Notes: generated by a model not told the origin, from the letters alone. A stretch of DNA of 29,079 nucleotides from an uncultured Clostridia bacterium (GCA_937891215.1 CALAEU010000156.1:1-29079); one strand, 5' to 3'; shown: positions 14,990 to 23,762, numbered from the stretch's first letter. Program-made: numbers and translations.

Positions 14990-15011
14990 TAAAATACCAC
15001 CTTTAGAATAC

Positions 15012-15040
15012 ATTTTAAGGGAAATTACCTTAAAAGTCAA
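15012..15040 (-). promoter_or_regulatory. Promoter of the minus-strand gene at 14564-14989
   Basis: On the minus strand TTGACT (15035-15040), a 17-base spacer and TAAAAT (15012-15017). Transcription would start near 15005, which excludes the ATG at 15013 as translation start. Confidence 0.75.
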
Positions 15041-15056
15041 TAAGGGATATTCCCTT
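15013..15056. promoter_or_regulatory. Two operator-like palindromes in the divergent promoter region
   Basis: TTTTAAGG (15013-15020) and CCTTAAAA (15028-15035) are perfect 8-base arms around 7 bases, covering the -10 and spacer of the minus-strand promoter. AAGGGA (15042-15047) and TCCCTT (15051-15056) form a second dyad just upstream of its -35. A further CTTA-AAGG-TAAG element lies near the Shine-Dalgarno site of the XRE gene. All share the CCTTA/TAAGG core, as expected for one repressor. Its identity as the adjacent XRE protein is inferred. Confidence 0.6.
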
Positions 15057-15087
15057 GAGGCATAATTATCTTAAAGGTAAGGTGATT

Positions 15088-15303
15088 ATGTTGTTCAAGA
15101 GAGTTCGTGATTTACGAGAAGATAACGATTATACTCAAAAACAAATAGCTGAAATTTTAAAGATACATCAGACAACTTATTCTGATTATGAAATCGGTAA
15201 TCTTAATATTCCTGTTGATGTTCTAATTCAATTAGCCAAACTTTATAACACAAGTATTGATTATATTGTTGGTCTTACTGATGAAACAAAACCATATAAA
15301 TAA
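15088..15303 (+). CDS. Small XRE-family HTH regulator
   Basis: Protein of 71 residues, essentially a single Cro/CI-type helix-turn-helix domain: L-R-E-D-N-D-Y-T-Q-K-Q-I-A-E-I-L-K-I-H-Q-T-T-Y-S-D-Y-E-I-G, then the dimer-type tail D-V-L-I-Q-L-A-K-L-Y-N-T-S-I-D-Y-I-V-G-L-T-D. The start is ATG 15088, with AAGGTG 6 bases upstream, rather than an upstream in-frame ATG that lacks a ribosome site. It probably represses itself and the divergent gene through the CCTTA/TAAGG palindromes. Single-domain XRE proteins of this kind are common as host regulators and on mobile elements. Confidence 0.9.
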   Translation: MLFKRVRDLREDNDYTQKQIAEILKIHQTTYSDYEIGNLNIPVDVLIQLAKLYNTSIDYIVGLTDETKPYK

Positions 15304-15313
15304 ACCAAACAAA

Positions 15314-15347
15314 TAACCCGACAAGATTTTCATATCTTGTCGGGTTA
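15314..15347. terminator. Bidirectional terminator between the XRE and sulP genes
   Basis: A 14-bp perfect stem (15314-15327 with 15334-15347) with a TTTCAT loop, followed by ACATTTTTATTT. It serves the XRE gene and, in minus-strand reading, the sulP gene that stops at 15354. Confidence 0.9.
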
Positions 15348-15353
15348 ACATTT

Positions 15354-16997
15354 TTATTTATCTTTCAATATTTCATCTGCTCTCTTTAAAGCGTCGTCAA
15401 TGTTTCTCTGGAAGTTTTCTTTACCAATTCGTGTGTAAAGACCTGACTTTTTAAGTGCTTTTAAAGGTTGCTCGTTTGCGTGAGAAATTATAAGTGTTTT
15501 GCCTTTTTTCTCGAAGTTTTTAAGAATTGTTTCAAATGCGTGAATACCGGTTGCATCAATTGCGGGTACGCTTCTCATTCTTAAAATAAGTACTTTTTTG
15601 TCTGTAGAAGAAAGTGTATCTGTAAATTTAGTTGCTGCACCGAAGAATATAGGGCCTGTAATTTCAAAAACAGAAGCACCTTCAGGAATAACTTTTAAGT
15701 TTACATTATCTTCATCCGTTGATTCGTCAATTTCTTTCCAACCGTAAGCGTTTGTTTCGTCACTCATACGCTTCATAAAGAGAAGTGTTGAAAGAACAAG
15801 ACCAACCGCAATAGCAACAACCAAGTCAAATGCAATAGTAAGAACGAAAGTTAAAACTAAAACGAAAATATCGCTCTTTGGTGATGTTTTAACAATTGCC
15901 TTAAATTCACGCCATTCGCTCATATTGTAAGCAACTATAAAGAGGATTGCCGCAATTGTAGGCATTGGTATATATGAAGCAAGTGGCATTAATACAAGTA
16001 AAACCAAAAGAAGAACGACAGCGTGAACCATACCAGCTATAGGTGTTCTACCACCATTTTTTATATTAGCCGCAGTTCTTGCAATGGCACCTGTTGCAGG
16101 AATACCACCGAAGAGAGCGGAACCAATGTTACCAACACCTTGTGCAACAAGTTCCATATTTGAGTTGTGTCTGCTACCAATCATACCGTCAGCAACAACG
16201 CAAGAAAGAAGTGACTCAATAGCAGCTAGAACTGCAATTGTAACTGCATCAGGGAAAACCGCTTTTATTGTTTCAAATGAAAATTCAGGAATAGATGGTG
16301 TTGGTGCTTTTGATGAGATTTCATATAAATCACCAATAGTAAGAACATCTAAATCTAAAAAGTGAACGAGTAATGCTGAAATAAGAATAGCAAAAATTGA
16401 TGGTGGAATTTTCTTTATAAATTTAGGTAATATAATTAAAATCGCAAGAGAAACAACACCTATTACAACTGCCATTGGGTTTATAGTTGAAATACAATGA
16501 ATAATTTCTTCGATTTTTTCAATTGTTTCAACAGGTGAATTTTTAAATGTAAGACCTAAAAAGTCTTTGATTTGTCCTATTAAAATTGTAACCGCAATAC
16601 CTGAAGTGAAACCGGTTGTGATTGTAAAAGGTATAAATTTAATAAGACTGCCGAATTTGCAAACACCCATTATAATGAGCATTACACCAGCCATAAGTGT
16701 TGCAATAACAAGTCCTGAAAATCCATTTGTTGCGATAATACCTGCAACAATTGAAGCGAATGCCGCAGTAGGACCTGCAATCTGTACACGGCTACCACCT
16801 AAAAATGAGATTAAAAAACCAGCTACAATAGCGGTGTAAAGACCTTGCTCAGGTGTGGCACCTGAAGCGAGAGCCAAAGCAATAGAAAGTGGCAAAGCAA
16901 TTATTGCAACTATAAGACCAGCGGTTAAGTCTTTTACGAATTGCCCTTTGTTGTAATTTTTAATTACCGAAAAAAGTTTCGGTTTTAATTTTGTCAT
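15354..16997 (-). CDS. SulP-family anion permease with C-terminal STAS domain
   Basis: Protein of 547 residues in the inner membrane. The SulP N-terminus is clear (K-D-L-T-A-G-L-I-V-A-I-I-A-L-P-L-S-I-A-L-A-L-A-S-G, then P-E-Q-G-L-Y-T-A-I-V-A-G, then G-G-S-R-V-Q-I-A-G-P-T-A-A-F). Ten or more hydrophobic spans reach residue ~425. A STAS domain fills about 435-545, with the P-loop-like D-A-T-G-I segment. Bacterial members transport sulfate, bicarbonate, C4-dicarboxylates or other anions, and the substrate cannot be read from sequence. The ATG has GGGG upstream and lies behind a good sigma-A promoter, so the gene is transcribed alone. Confidence 0.93.
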   Translation of the reverse strand: MTKLKPKLFSVIKNYNKGQFVKDLTAGLIVAIIALPLSIALALASGATPEQGLYTAIVAGFLISFLGGSRVQIAGPTAAFASIVAGIIATNGFSGLVIATLMAGVMLIIMGVCKFGSLIKFIPFTITTGFTSGIAVTILIGQIKDFLGLTFKNSPVETIEKIEEIIHCISTINPMAVVIGVVSLAILIILPKFIKKIPPSIFAILISALLVHFLDLDVLTIGDLYEISSKAPTPSIPEFSFETIKAVFPDAVTIAVLAAIESLLSCVVADGMIGSRHNSNMELVAQGVGNIGSALFGGIPATGAIARTAANIKNGGRTPIAGMVHAVVLLLVLLVLMPLASYIPMPTIAAILFIVAYNMSEWREFKAIVKTSPKSDIFVLVLTFVLTIAFDLVVAIAVGLVLSTLLFMKRMSDETNAYGWKEIDESTDEDNVNLKVIPEGASVFEITGPIFFGAATKFTDTLSSTDKKVLILRMRSVPAIDATGIHAFETILKNFEKKGKTLIISHANEQPLKALKKSGLYTRIGKENFQRNIDDALKRADEILKDK

Positions 16998-17035
16998 AAT
17001 ACCCCGACCTATTTTAAAATTTTTTAACAGGGGAT

Positions 17036-17064
17036 ATTATACACCTGAAATTTTCAGTTTTCAA
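17036..17064 (-). promoter_or_regulatory. Promoter of sulP with a palindrome in the spacer
   Basis: On the minus strand TTGAAA (17059-17064), a 17-base spacer and TATAAT (17036-17041). The spacer holds CTGAAATTTTCAG (17045-17057), a dyad of two 6-base arms around one base, which would suit an operator. Confidence 0.8.
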
Positions 17065-17086
17065 CAAAATTTGACACAACAAAAAA

Positions 17087-17126
17087 ATTCCTATGTATTC
17101 AACTAAAAATTGGAATACATAGGAAT
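17087..17126 (-). terminator. Terminator of the atp operon
   Basis: A 14-bp perfect stem (17087-17100 with 17113-17126), a 12-base loop and, on the minus strand, a run of seven T. It follows atpC by 24 bases. Confidence 0.9.
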
Positions 17127-17150
17127 AAATTTATAGAAAATTACAATACA

Positions 17151-17561
17151 TTATATGTTTAAATTATAATTTCTTTTTCTTAAAGTGGTCATCATTCGTT
17201 GAAGCTCTATTTCGGTTCGTCTATGTTCACTGAAGCTCTGGGCGTTTCTCAACTGCTCTTTTTCTTGTTCTAAAAGCAGTTGCGCTTTAGCTTCGTCAAT
17301 GTCTTCAGGCCACTCTAAAAGGTGAGTGAAGACTAAAACATCGTCTGGTCTTACTTCCATAAAACCGTCACCGACAAATGCTTTTTTCCATTCACCATCT
17401 TGTTTTATTTTTATTTCACCGGGTGGTAAAGCGACAATCATTGGCTGGTGTCCGTAAAGAACAGAGAGTTCTCCATCAGAAGCGTTACAGGTAACTGCAT
17501 CTACTTCGCCAACAAAAAATTGCTTTTTCGGGGTGAACATTTCTAATTTGAATTTAGGCAT
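17151..17561 (-). CDS. atpC: F1 ATP synthase epsilon subunit
   Basis: Protein of 136 residues. The N-terminal beta-sandwich is typical (F-K-L-E-M-F-T-P-K-K-Q-F-F-V-G-E-V-D-A-V, then D-G-E-L-S-V-L-Y-G-H-Q-P-M-I-V-A-L-P-P-G). A C-terminal helical hairpin of about 50 residues (D-E-A-K-A-Q-L-L-L-E-Q-E-K, then R-T-E-I-E-L-Q-R-M-M) follows. Epsilon links gamma to the c-ring and its C-terminal helices can inhibit ATP hydrolysis. It is last in the operon, 23 bases after atpD, and is followed by a terminator. Confidence 0.94.
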   Translation of the reverse strand: MPKFKLEMFTPKKQFFVGEVDAVTCNASDGELSVLYGHQPMIVALPPGEIKIKQDGEWKKAFVGDGFMEVRPDDVLVFTHLLEWPEDIDEAKAQLLLEQEKEQLRNAQSFSEHRRTEIELQRMMTTLRKRNYNLNI

Positions 17562-17584
17562 CTTAAATCACCCTTTAATAAGAA

Positions 17585-18979
<1,395 letters not shown>

Positions 18980-19849
18980 TCACTTTTGTAATTCTGTTGC
19001 TGCAGCAATTTCTGTTATTTCATTAGTGATTTGCAGTTGACGGGCAGCGTTGAGTTCTTTTGAAAGCTCCGCAATCATTTCATCGGCATTTTTTGTAGCA
19101 TTCTGCATTGCGTTCATTCTTGCAATATTTTCACTTACTGCCGATTGCATAAATACATCGTACATAAAGCCCGTTACATATTGATAAACAATCTGTTCAA
19201 AAACTACTTCGACTGAGGGTTCGTAAATCATCTGTGCTCGTTTGTCACTTTCAAAATCGATGTCAAGAAAGTCACGCCTTAAAAGAGGTAAGAGTCTTTT
19301 AACACAAGGTGTCTGCACAGATGAAGAAATATACTCAGTGTAAACTAAATAAACTTCTCTGTAGTCATTTGTCAAAAACAATTCAATCAGTTTTGAAGCA
19401 ACCTGACCTGCGAGGTTTAAAGTAGGGTGTTGCGAAGCCCCGTACCACGAGTACGCAGGTTCAATACCGTGGTTTTTAAAAAGACGGTCACCGATAATAC
19501 CGAGTGAAATAACCATAGGGTCTTTGTGCTCTTTCATTTTTTCAAGTGCTAAATTTACAACACCTGAGTTGTAACCACCGCAAAGACCTTTATCGGAAGT
19601 TACAACAACAAAAACAGCACTGCCCATATTTTGCTCTTCAATGAACTTGTTAGTTAAGTTATTGTTTTTGGTTTTTGAAAGAATATCTTTTATTGTAGTA
19701 CGCAGTCGCTGGAGATAAAAAAGGTTAAAGTCAATACTTTGCATAGCCTTTTTCATTCGTGAAGTAGATAACAAGTACATAGCATTTGTTATCTTTCTTG
19801 TCTGTTCAACTGCTTTGAGATGTTGCTTTATTTCGTTAGCGTTACTCAT
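18980..19849 (-). CDS. atpG: F1 ATP synthase gamma subunit
   Basis: Protein of 289 residues forming the central rotor shaft. Both long helices are recognisable: the N-terminal E-I-K-Q-H-L-K-A-V-E-Q-T-R-K-I-T-N-A-M and the C-terminal M-Q-N-A-T-K-N-A-D-E-M-I-A-E-L, then N-A-A-R-Q-L-Q-I-T-N-E-I-T-E-I. The central Rossmann-like part carries V-V-T-S-D-K-G-L-C-G-G-Y-N. Its ATG overlaps the atpA stop by four bases (ATGA), indicating coupled translation. Confidence 0.96.
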   Translation of the reverse strand: MSNANEIKQHLKAVEQTRKITNAMYLLSTSRMKKAMQSIDFNLFYLQRLRTTIKDILSKTKNNNLTNKFIEEQNMGSAVFVVVTSDKGLCGGYNSGVVNLALEKMKEHKDPMVISLGIIGDRLFKNHGIEPAYSWYGASQHPTLNLAGQVASKLIELFLTNDYREVYLVYTEYISSSVQTPCVKRLLPLLRRDFLDIDFESDKRAQMIYEPSVEVVFEQIVYQYVTGFMYDVFMQSAVSENIARMNAMQNATKNADEMIAELSKELNAARQLQITNEITEIAAATELQK

Positions 19850-21342
19850 TGTTTAAACTCCAACATTGTTTTAGTGAAAATCTTTTCAATTGCGTCAGTA
19901 ATATCGCCTGTTTTGTTTATTTCTTTTGCATAATCAGGGTATTTACTCTGCAACATTTCTATAAGTTCACTTGCTTTTTCTTTAACTTCCTTTTTAGGAA
20001 TATTTTCGAATACATCAAGTTTGTAAGCTAAAAGAATTGCAACTTGCTTAAATAAATCGAGGGGTTCACCCTTACCTTGTTTCAGGAGTTCAGTAAGACA
20101 TTCGCCTTTTCTTAAAAGTTTAGCAGTAGATTCATCAACATCGCTACCGAAACGGGTAAAAATAGCCATTTCTCTGTATTGAGAAAGTTCAATACGGAGT
20201 GTACCTGAAACTTTTCTCATTGCTTTATGCTGAGCACTTCTACCAACACGAGAAACTGAAAGACCTGTATTGATAGCAGGACGCATACCGCTGTGGAATA
20301 ATTCACTTTCTAAATAAATCTGACCGTCTGTAATAGAAATTACGTTAGTCGGTATATAAGCAGAGATATTACCACCTGTTGTTTCAACAATAGGTAAAGC
20401 AGTAATGCTACCGCCACCTGATTTTTTAGAAAGACAGGCACTTCTCTCAAGAAGTCTTGAGTGAAGGTAGAAAACATCGCCAGGGTATGCTTCTCGTCCT
20501 GGTGGTCTGTGAAGAAGTAAAGACATTGCACGGTATGCTACTGCGTGTTTTGATAAATCGTCATAAATTACTAAAACATCTTTACCTTCTGCCATAAAGC
20601 CTTCTGCAACAGTACAGGCACAGTAAGGTGCAAGGTATTGAGTTGCAGGGGAATCTGAAGCAGTTGAAGCAACAACTACTGTGTATTCCATAGCATCATT
20701 TTTATTAAGGTAATCAACAACCTGTGAGATGTTGGATGCTTTCTGCCCGATAGCACAGTAAACACATATAACATCTTTACCTTTCTGGTTGAAGATAGTG
20801 TCAAGTGCAATAGAAGTTTTACCTGTCTGTCTGTCACCAATAATAAGTTCACGCTGACCGCGACCAATAGGCACCATACTGTCAATTGCTAAAATACCTG
20901 TTTCAAGTGGTTTTGAAACTGGTTCACGGTCAATTATAGTAGGTGCAGGTCTTTCTGCAGGTAAATATTTTTTTGCATCGAGTGCTTTACCGTCAATTGC
21001 TCTGCCTATAGGGTCAATAATTCTGCCCAGTAGTTCAGGCCCAACGGGGATTTCAGCAACTCTGTTAGTGCCCTTAACCGTATCGCCAACGCTTACTGCG
21101 TCTGCACTGTCAAAAAGAACAGCGCCAACGCCATCTTCGTTGAGCTCAAGAGCCATACCATATATTTCGCCATCGAATTCTAAAAGTTCGCCATAAAGAC
21201 GGTTTTTAAGTCCTGAAACAGTAGCAACACCGTCACCAACAGATGAAACTTTACCACATTCATAAACAAGAGGGGTAGTTGAGAAACTCTGAAGTCTGCT
21301 TTTAAGATATTCGTTTTTTGTTGCGAAAATACTTCCAGACAT
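19846..21342 (-). CDS. atpA: F1 ATP synthase alpha subunit
   Basis: Protein of 498 residues. The Walker A motif G-D-R-Q-T-G-K-T lies at 169-176, and the arginine finger is in S-V-S-R-V-G-R-S-A-Q. The N-terminal ~20 residues (S-I-F-A-T-K-N-E-Y-L-K-S-R-L-Q-S-F) keep a helix in the place where alpha normally contacts the delta N-terminal domain, although that domain is absent from the delta encoded just upstream. The start overlaps the atpH stop by one base (TGATG). Length is slightly below the usual 500-515. Confidence 0.96.
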   Translation of the reverse strand: MSGSIFATKNEYLKSRLQSFSTTPLVYECGKVSSVGDGVATVSGLKNRLYGELLEFDGEIYGMALELNEDGVGAVLFDSADAVSVGDTVKGTNRVAEIPVGPELLGRIIDPIGRAIDGKALDAKKYLPAERPAPTIIDREPVSKPLETGILAIDSMVPIGRGQRELIIGDRQTGKTSIALDTIFNQKGKDVICVYCAIGQKASNISQVVDYLNKNDAMEYTVVVASTASDSPATQYLAPYCACTVAEGFMAEGKDVLVIYDDLSKHAVAYRAMSLLLHRPPGREAYPGDVFYLHSRLLERSACLSKKSGGGSITALPIVETTGGNISAYIPTNVISITDGQIYLESELFHSGMRPAINTGLSVSRVGRSAQHKAMRKVSGTLRIELSQYREMAIFTRFGSDVDESTAKLLRKGECLTELLKQGKGEPLDLFKQVAILLAYKLDVFENIPKKEVKEKASELIEMLQSKYPDYAKEINKTGDITDAIEKIFTKTMLEFKQ

Positions 21343-21572
21343 CAGGTTTCATCTCCATTCTTTATATGTTTTTTAAGTCGTTCAAGTTGGGTTTTTATGC
21401 TGTTGTCGTAAACTACACCGTCAAGATTGATTATAAAGCCACCGATAATTGAATTGTCTATTTTGTACTCAAATTCAATATCTTTACCAAGTTTCTTCTT
21501 TAATTCATCGCAAAGATATCTGTAAGTAGGAATAGTGATATTATCGGCAACTATAATAGTTGATTTACGCAT
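21342..21572 (-). CDS. atpH: ATP synthase delta subunit reduced to its C-terminal domain
   Basis: Only 76 residues, against about 175-185 for the family. The whole length aligns by eye with the C-terminal part of delta/OSCP (from about residue 107 of E. coli AtpH): L-C-D-E-L-K-K-K-L-G-K-D-I-E-F, then K-I-D-N-S-I-I-G-G-F-I-I, then D-N-S-I-K-T-Q-L-E-R-L. The six-helix N-terminal domain that caps the alpha subunits is missing. It is not a visible frameshift: the ATG overlaps the atpF stop by eight bases (ATGCGTAA) with a GGTGA ribosome site upstream, and the frame before it belongs to b. The b subunit has no fused delta N-terminal domain. The remaining half is the part that binds b. The start, stop and coupling look like a working gene. 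Confidence 0.85.
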   Translation of the reverse strand: MRKSTIIVADNITIPTYRYLCDELKKKLGKDIEFEYKIDNSIIGGFIINLDGVVYDNSIKTQLERLKKHIKNGDET

Positions 21573-22089
21573 CTATATCACCATTACTTTTTAATGAATC
21601 AAGAAAATCTTCTATAAGTCGCTTGTTGTCAGCATCGTCAAATTCTCTGTGTAAAAGAGTTTTTGAAGCGTCAATAGCGAGGTTGACAATTTCTTCACGG
21701 GCATTGTCGAGAGTTTCCTGCTCTTTTTGTTTTGCGTTTTTGTTTGCCTTGTCAACAATTGTTTTAGCCTGTTCTCGTGCAAAGTCAATAATTTCAGTTG
21801 CTTCCGCTTTAGCATTGTTAATGCCTTCTTTAATTGCTTCTGCTTTGGCATTTTCAGAATCTTTAAGAAGTTCGTCATATTTTTCTTTCATCTGGGTGGC
21901 TTCTTTAAGATTTTCTGCAGCTTCCTTCTTTTGTGCTTCAACTTTTTCTGTTCTTGCATTAAGGAATTTTTTTACAGGGTTGTAAGCTAATTTTTTTACA
22001 ACAAGGTAAAGAACAATTATGCTGACAATGTTAATCAGAAGATCGGCAATAAGATCTTTTGACATACCTAAAGATTGTAACATATCCAT
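21565..22089 (-). CDS. atpF: F0 ATP synthase b subunit
   Basis: Protein of 174 residues: one membrane span (about 15-35, L-I-A-D-L-L-I-N-I-V-S-I-I-V-L-Y-L-V-V), then the typical N-P-V-K-K-F-L-N-A-R turn and a long Ala/Glu/Lys coiled coil to the end. The C-terminal segment (A-I-D-A-S-K-T-L-L-H-R-E-F-D-D-A-D-N-K-R) is the normal delta-binding end. Length is ordinary, so it does not carry the missing part of delta. It overlaps atpH by eight bases. Confidence 0.95.
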   Translation of the reverse strand: MDMLQSLGMSKDLIADLLINIVSIIVLYLVVKKLAYNPVKKFLNARTEKVEAQKKEAAENLKEATQMKEKYDELLKDSENAKAEAIKEGINNAKAEATEIIDFAREQAKTIVDKANKNAKQKEQETLDNAREEIVNLAIDASKTLLHREFDDADNKRLIEDFLDSLKSNGDIDA

Positions 22090-22115
22090 AATAAATACAC
22101 CTTATAAAATCTAAA

Positions 22116-22316
22116 TTATTTACCTGAAAGAATGAGTGCTACAACGAAAGCGTAGATAGCGGTTGATTCTGCAAGTGCACAACCTAAAAGAAGAATTGTC
22201 TGAATTTTACTTGCTGCCTCTGGTTGACGGGCAACTGACTCAACTGCCTTTGCAGTTGCGAAACACATACCGAAACCTGCACCGAGTGCTGTAAGCATTG
22301 CTATTGCTGAACCCAT
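22116..22316 (-). CDS. atpE: F0 ATP synthase c subunit, short form with mixed ion signature
   Basis: Protein of 66 residues; most c subunits have 70-90. GGAGG lies 8 bases before the ATG, so the start is secure. Two helices are joined by the loop A-R-Q-P (R30). The ion-binding carboxylate is E50 in A-L-A-E-S-T-A-I-Y. The E-S-T and Y pattern resembles sodium-type rings such as that of Ilyobacter tartaricus, but the glutamine of helix 1 that completes the sodium site is Met (M17). Helix 1 is about 11 residues shorter than in E. coli and its glycine stripe reads G-A-G-F-G-M-C-F-A, losing the last glycines. Coupling ion is therefore undecided. Confidence 0.95.
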   Translation of the reverse strand: MGSAIAMLTALGAGFGMCFATAKAVESVARQPEAASKIQTILLLGCALAESTAIYAFVVALILSGK

Positions 22317-22372
22317 AATAAGTTACCTCCGAAATTTAATATAAATCAATTTAATTTTTATTTGTTCTTTAT

Positions 22373-23314
22373 TTATTCTTCAAGACCTTCCATTGCTTCG
22401 TCAATAAATGTGAGTGAAAGGGTGATGAAGATATATGCCTGAATAAGTGGGTGGAAAAGATTGAAATATAAACCTGCAATACCAGGAATACCAGCGGCAT
22501 ATCCACCTAAAGCACCTTTTAAGAGTTCCATAACTATCATACCGCCGAGCATATTACCGAAAAGACGGCAAGCGAGCGAAATCGGAATTGCAATATCGCT
22601 GACGATTTTCATAGGAATCATAATTGGTCGCATAGCCACCATAGGGCCACCCATTGCTTTAAGTCTTCCGCCAAATCCAAGTTTTCTGAAACCGAAGAAG
22701 TTCAGAAGAACAAAGGTTATAAGACCCATAGAAAATGTAACAACCAAGTCTGAGGTTGGTGCCCTTAAACCGAATAGTTCGAAACTTGCACTGAATACTA
22801 AATAGATTGCAAGAGCGAACATATAAGGTGCAAGACTTTTACCAGCTTTTTTGCCTGTTGCATTTATGCAGAAACTTTCAACGGTTTCAACACAGAGTTC
22901 CATAACATTCTGAAATCCTTCAGGCTTGTCTTTGAATTTTGGGAAGACAAGGAATCTGAAAAGAAGACAAAGAACAGTAACAATTAAAACAATAATCATT
23001 GTGTAAATTGTTGTTTCGCCTAATTTCAGACCCAAAATTTCAACAGAACTTCTGTCGCTGAACATTGAAAATTCAATGTGCATAGCGCTGTGTTTACCTG
23101 AAAACCATGTAATAAACACACCAAGCGCAAACCAGATGCTGATAATCATACCTGAAAAGCATAGAGTTTTAAGTCTTTTTTTCTTTTTGAGTTTTTTCTT
23201 GTCGTAATCGTCACCGAAGTTTTTAAGTACTCCTTTAAAGTGAATATTAAGAACAAGACAAATAATAAAAACTACTACACTTATGCCGATTTTTATTAAA
23301 TCAGCGGTACTCAT
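22373..23314 (-). CDS. atpB: F0 ATP synthase a subunit with N-terminal extension
   Basis: Protein of 313 residues, longer than the usual 220-270. From about residue 100 it follows the family: P-K-F-K-D-K-P-E-G-F-Q-N-V-M-E, A-P-T-S-D-L-V-V-T, the essential arginine R250 in S-L-A-C-R-L-F-G-N-M, and H-P-L-I-Q-A-Y-I-F near 288. The first ~100 residues add two membrane spans (about 8-26 and 52-71) linked by a Lys/Asp-rich loop (38-49). It overlaps atpI by four bases (ATGA). Confidence 0.94.
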   Translation of the reverse strand: MSTADLIKIGISVVVFIICLVLNIHFKGVLKNFGDDYDKKKLKKKKRLKTLCFSGMIISIWFALGVFITWFSGKHSAMHIEFSMFSDRSSVEILGLKLGETTIYTMIIVLIVTVLCLLFRFLVFPKFKDKPEGFQNVMELCVETVESFCINATGKKAGKSLAPYMFALAIYLVFSASFELFGLRAPTSDLVVTFSMGLITFVLLNFFGFRKLGFGGRLKAMGGPMVAMRPIMIPMKIVSDIAIPISLACRLFGNMLGGMIVMELLKGALGGYAAGIPGIAGLYFNLFHPLIQAYIFITLSLTFIDEAMEGLEE

Positions 23315-23613
23315 TTATTATCATCTCCTTTATTGGAAATTTCTTTTTTTGTTTTATCTGAATTCTTTTTTGAAAAGAGTAAAATTAAAGGGATTGAAAC
23401 AATAACGCCTATTGTGTAACCAATTGCCAAAAGTTTTACAGATTCCATAAAGAAAAGATAGATGAGTAACATTGCCGCTCCATAAGATAAAAGTTTTATA
23501 AAAAGTGGTAATATTGTCTTTTTCAAATCACCGGACAAAGCACTTTTTAAAAGTATGTGGAGCAGAAAAACTTCTAAAATGCCGTATGCGACACCTGATA
23601 AAATCAATGTCAT
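23311..23613 (-). CDS. atpI: ATP synthase subunit I-like membrane protein
   Basis: About 100 residues with four hydrophobic segments and a basic C-terminal tail (K-K-N-S-D-K-T-K-K-E). It is recognised by its place as first gene of the operon and its membrane pattern; AtpI proteins help c-ring assembly or magnesium supply and are poorly conserved. ATG 23613 is chosen because GAGGTGA precedes it. The ATG at 23628 falls within a few bases of the predicted transcription start. Confidence 0.75.
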   Translation of the reverse strand: MTLILSGVAYGILEVFLLHILLKSALSGDLKKTILPLFIKLLSYGAAMLLIYLFFMESVKLLAIGYTIGVIVSIPLILLFSKKNSDKTKKEISNKGDDNK

Positions 23614-23637
23614 TAAGTCACCTCGCATATCCTCTTA

Positions 23638-23666
23638 ATTTTATGACTTTTTTTATAATAAGTCAA
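23638..23666 (-). promoter_or_regulatory. Promoter of the atp operon
   Basis: On the minus strand TTGACT (23661-23666), a 17-base spacer and TAAAAT (23638-23643). The leader before the atpI Shine-Dalgarno site would be very short, under about 15 bases. Confidence 0.8.
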
Positions 23667-23733
23667 TACAAAACAAGAGTTTTTTACTGTTGTTTTTACT
23701 AATTTTCAAGGCGATTTATTGGATATAATTACA

Positions 23734-23762
23734 TTGTCTTTTTTAATAATTTATGGTAAAAT
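23734..23762 (+). promoter_or_regulatory. Promoter of the GH36-GH3 operon
   Basis: TTGTCT (23734-23739), a 17-base spacer and TAAAAT (23757-23762) with an extended TGG element. It leaves a ~35-base leader before the ATG at 23803. Confidence 0.75.

Noticed and set aside
16084..16839. Plus-strand reading frames opposite sulP
   Set aside because: Low-complexity translations antisense to a well-supported membrane protein, without start signals.
21342..21600. Frameshift splitting a full-length atpH
   Set aside because: The sequence upstream of the ATG codes for the normal end of AtpF in another frame, with no trace of delta N-terminal helices, and there is no gap that could hold about 100 codons.
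21560..21990. Plus-strand reading frames opposite atpF
   Set aside because: Leu/Ser/Phe-rich translations produced by the antisense of a Glu/Lys/Ala coiled coil; no ribosome site.
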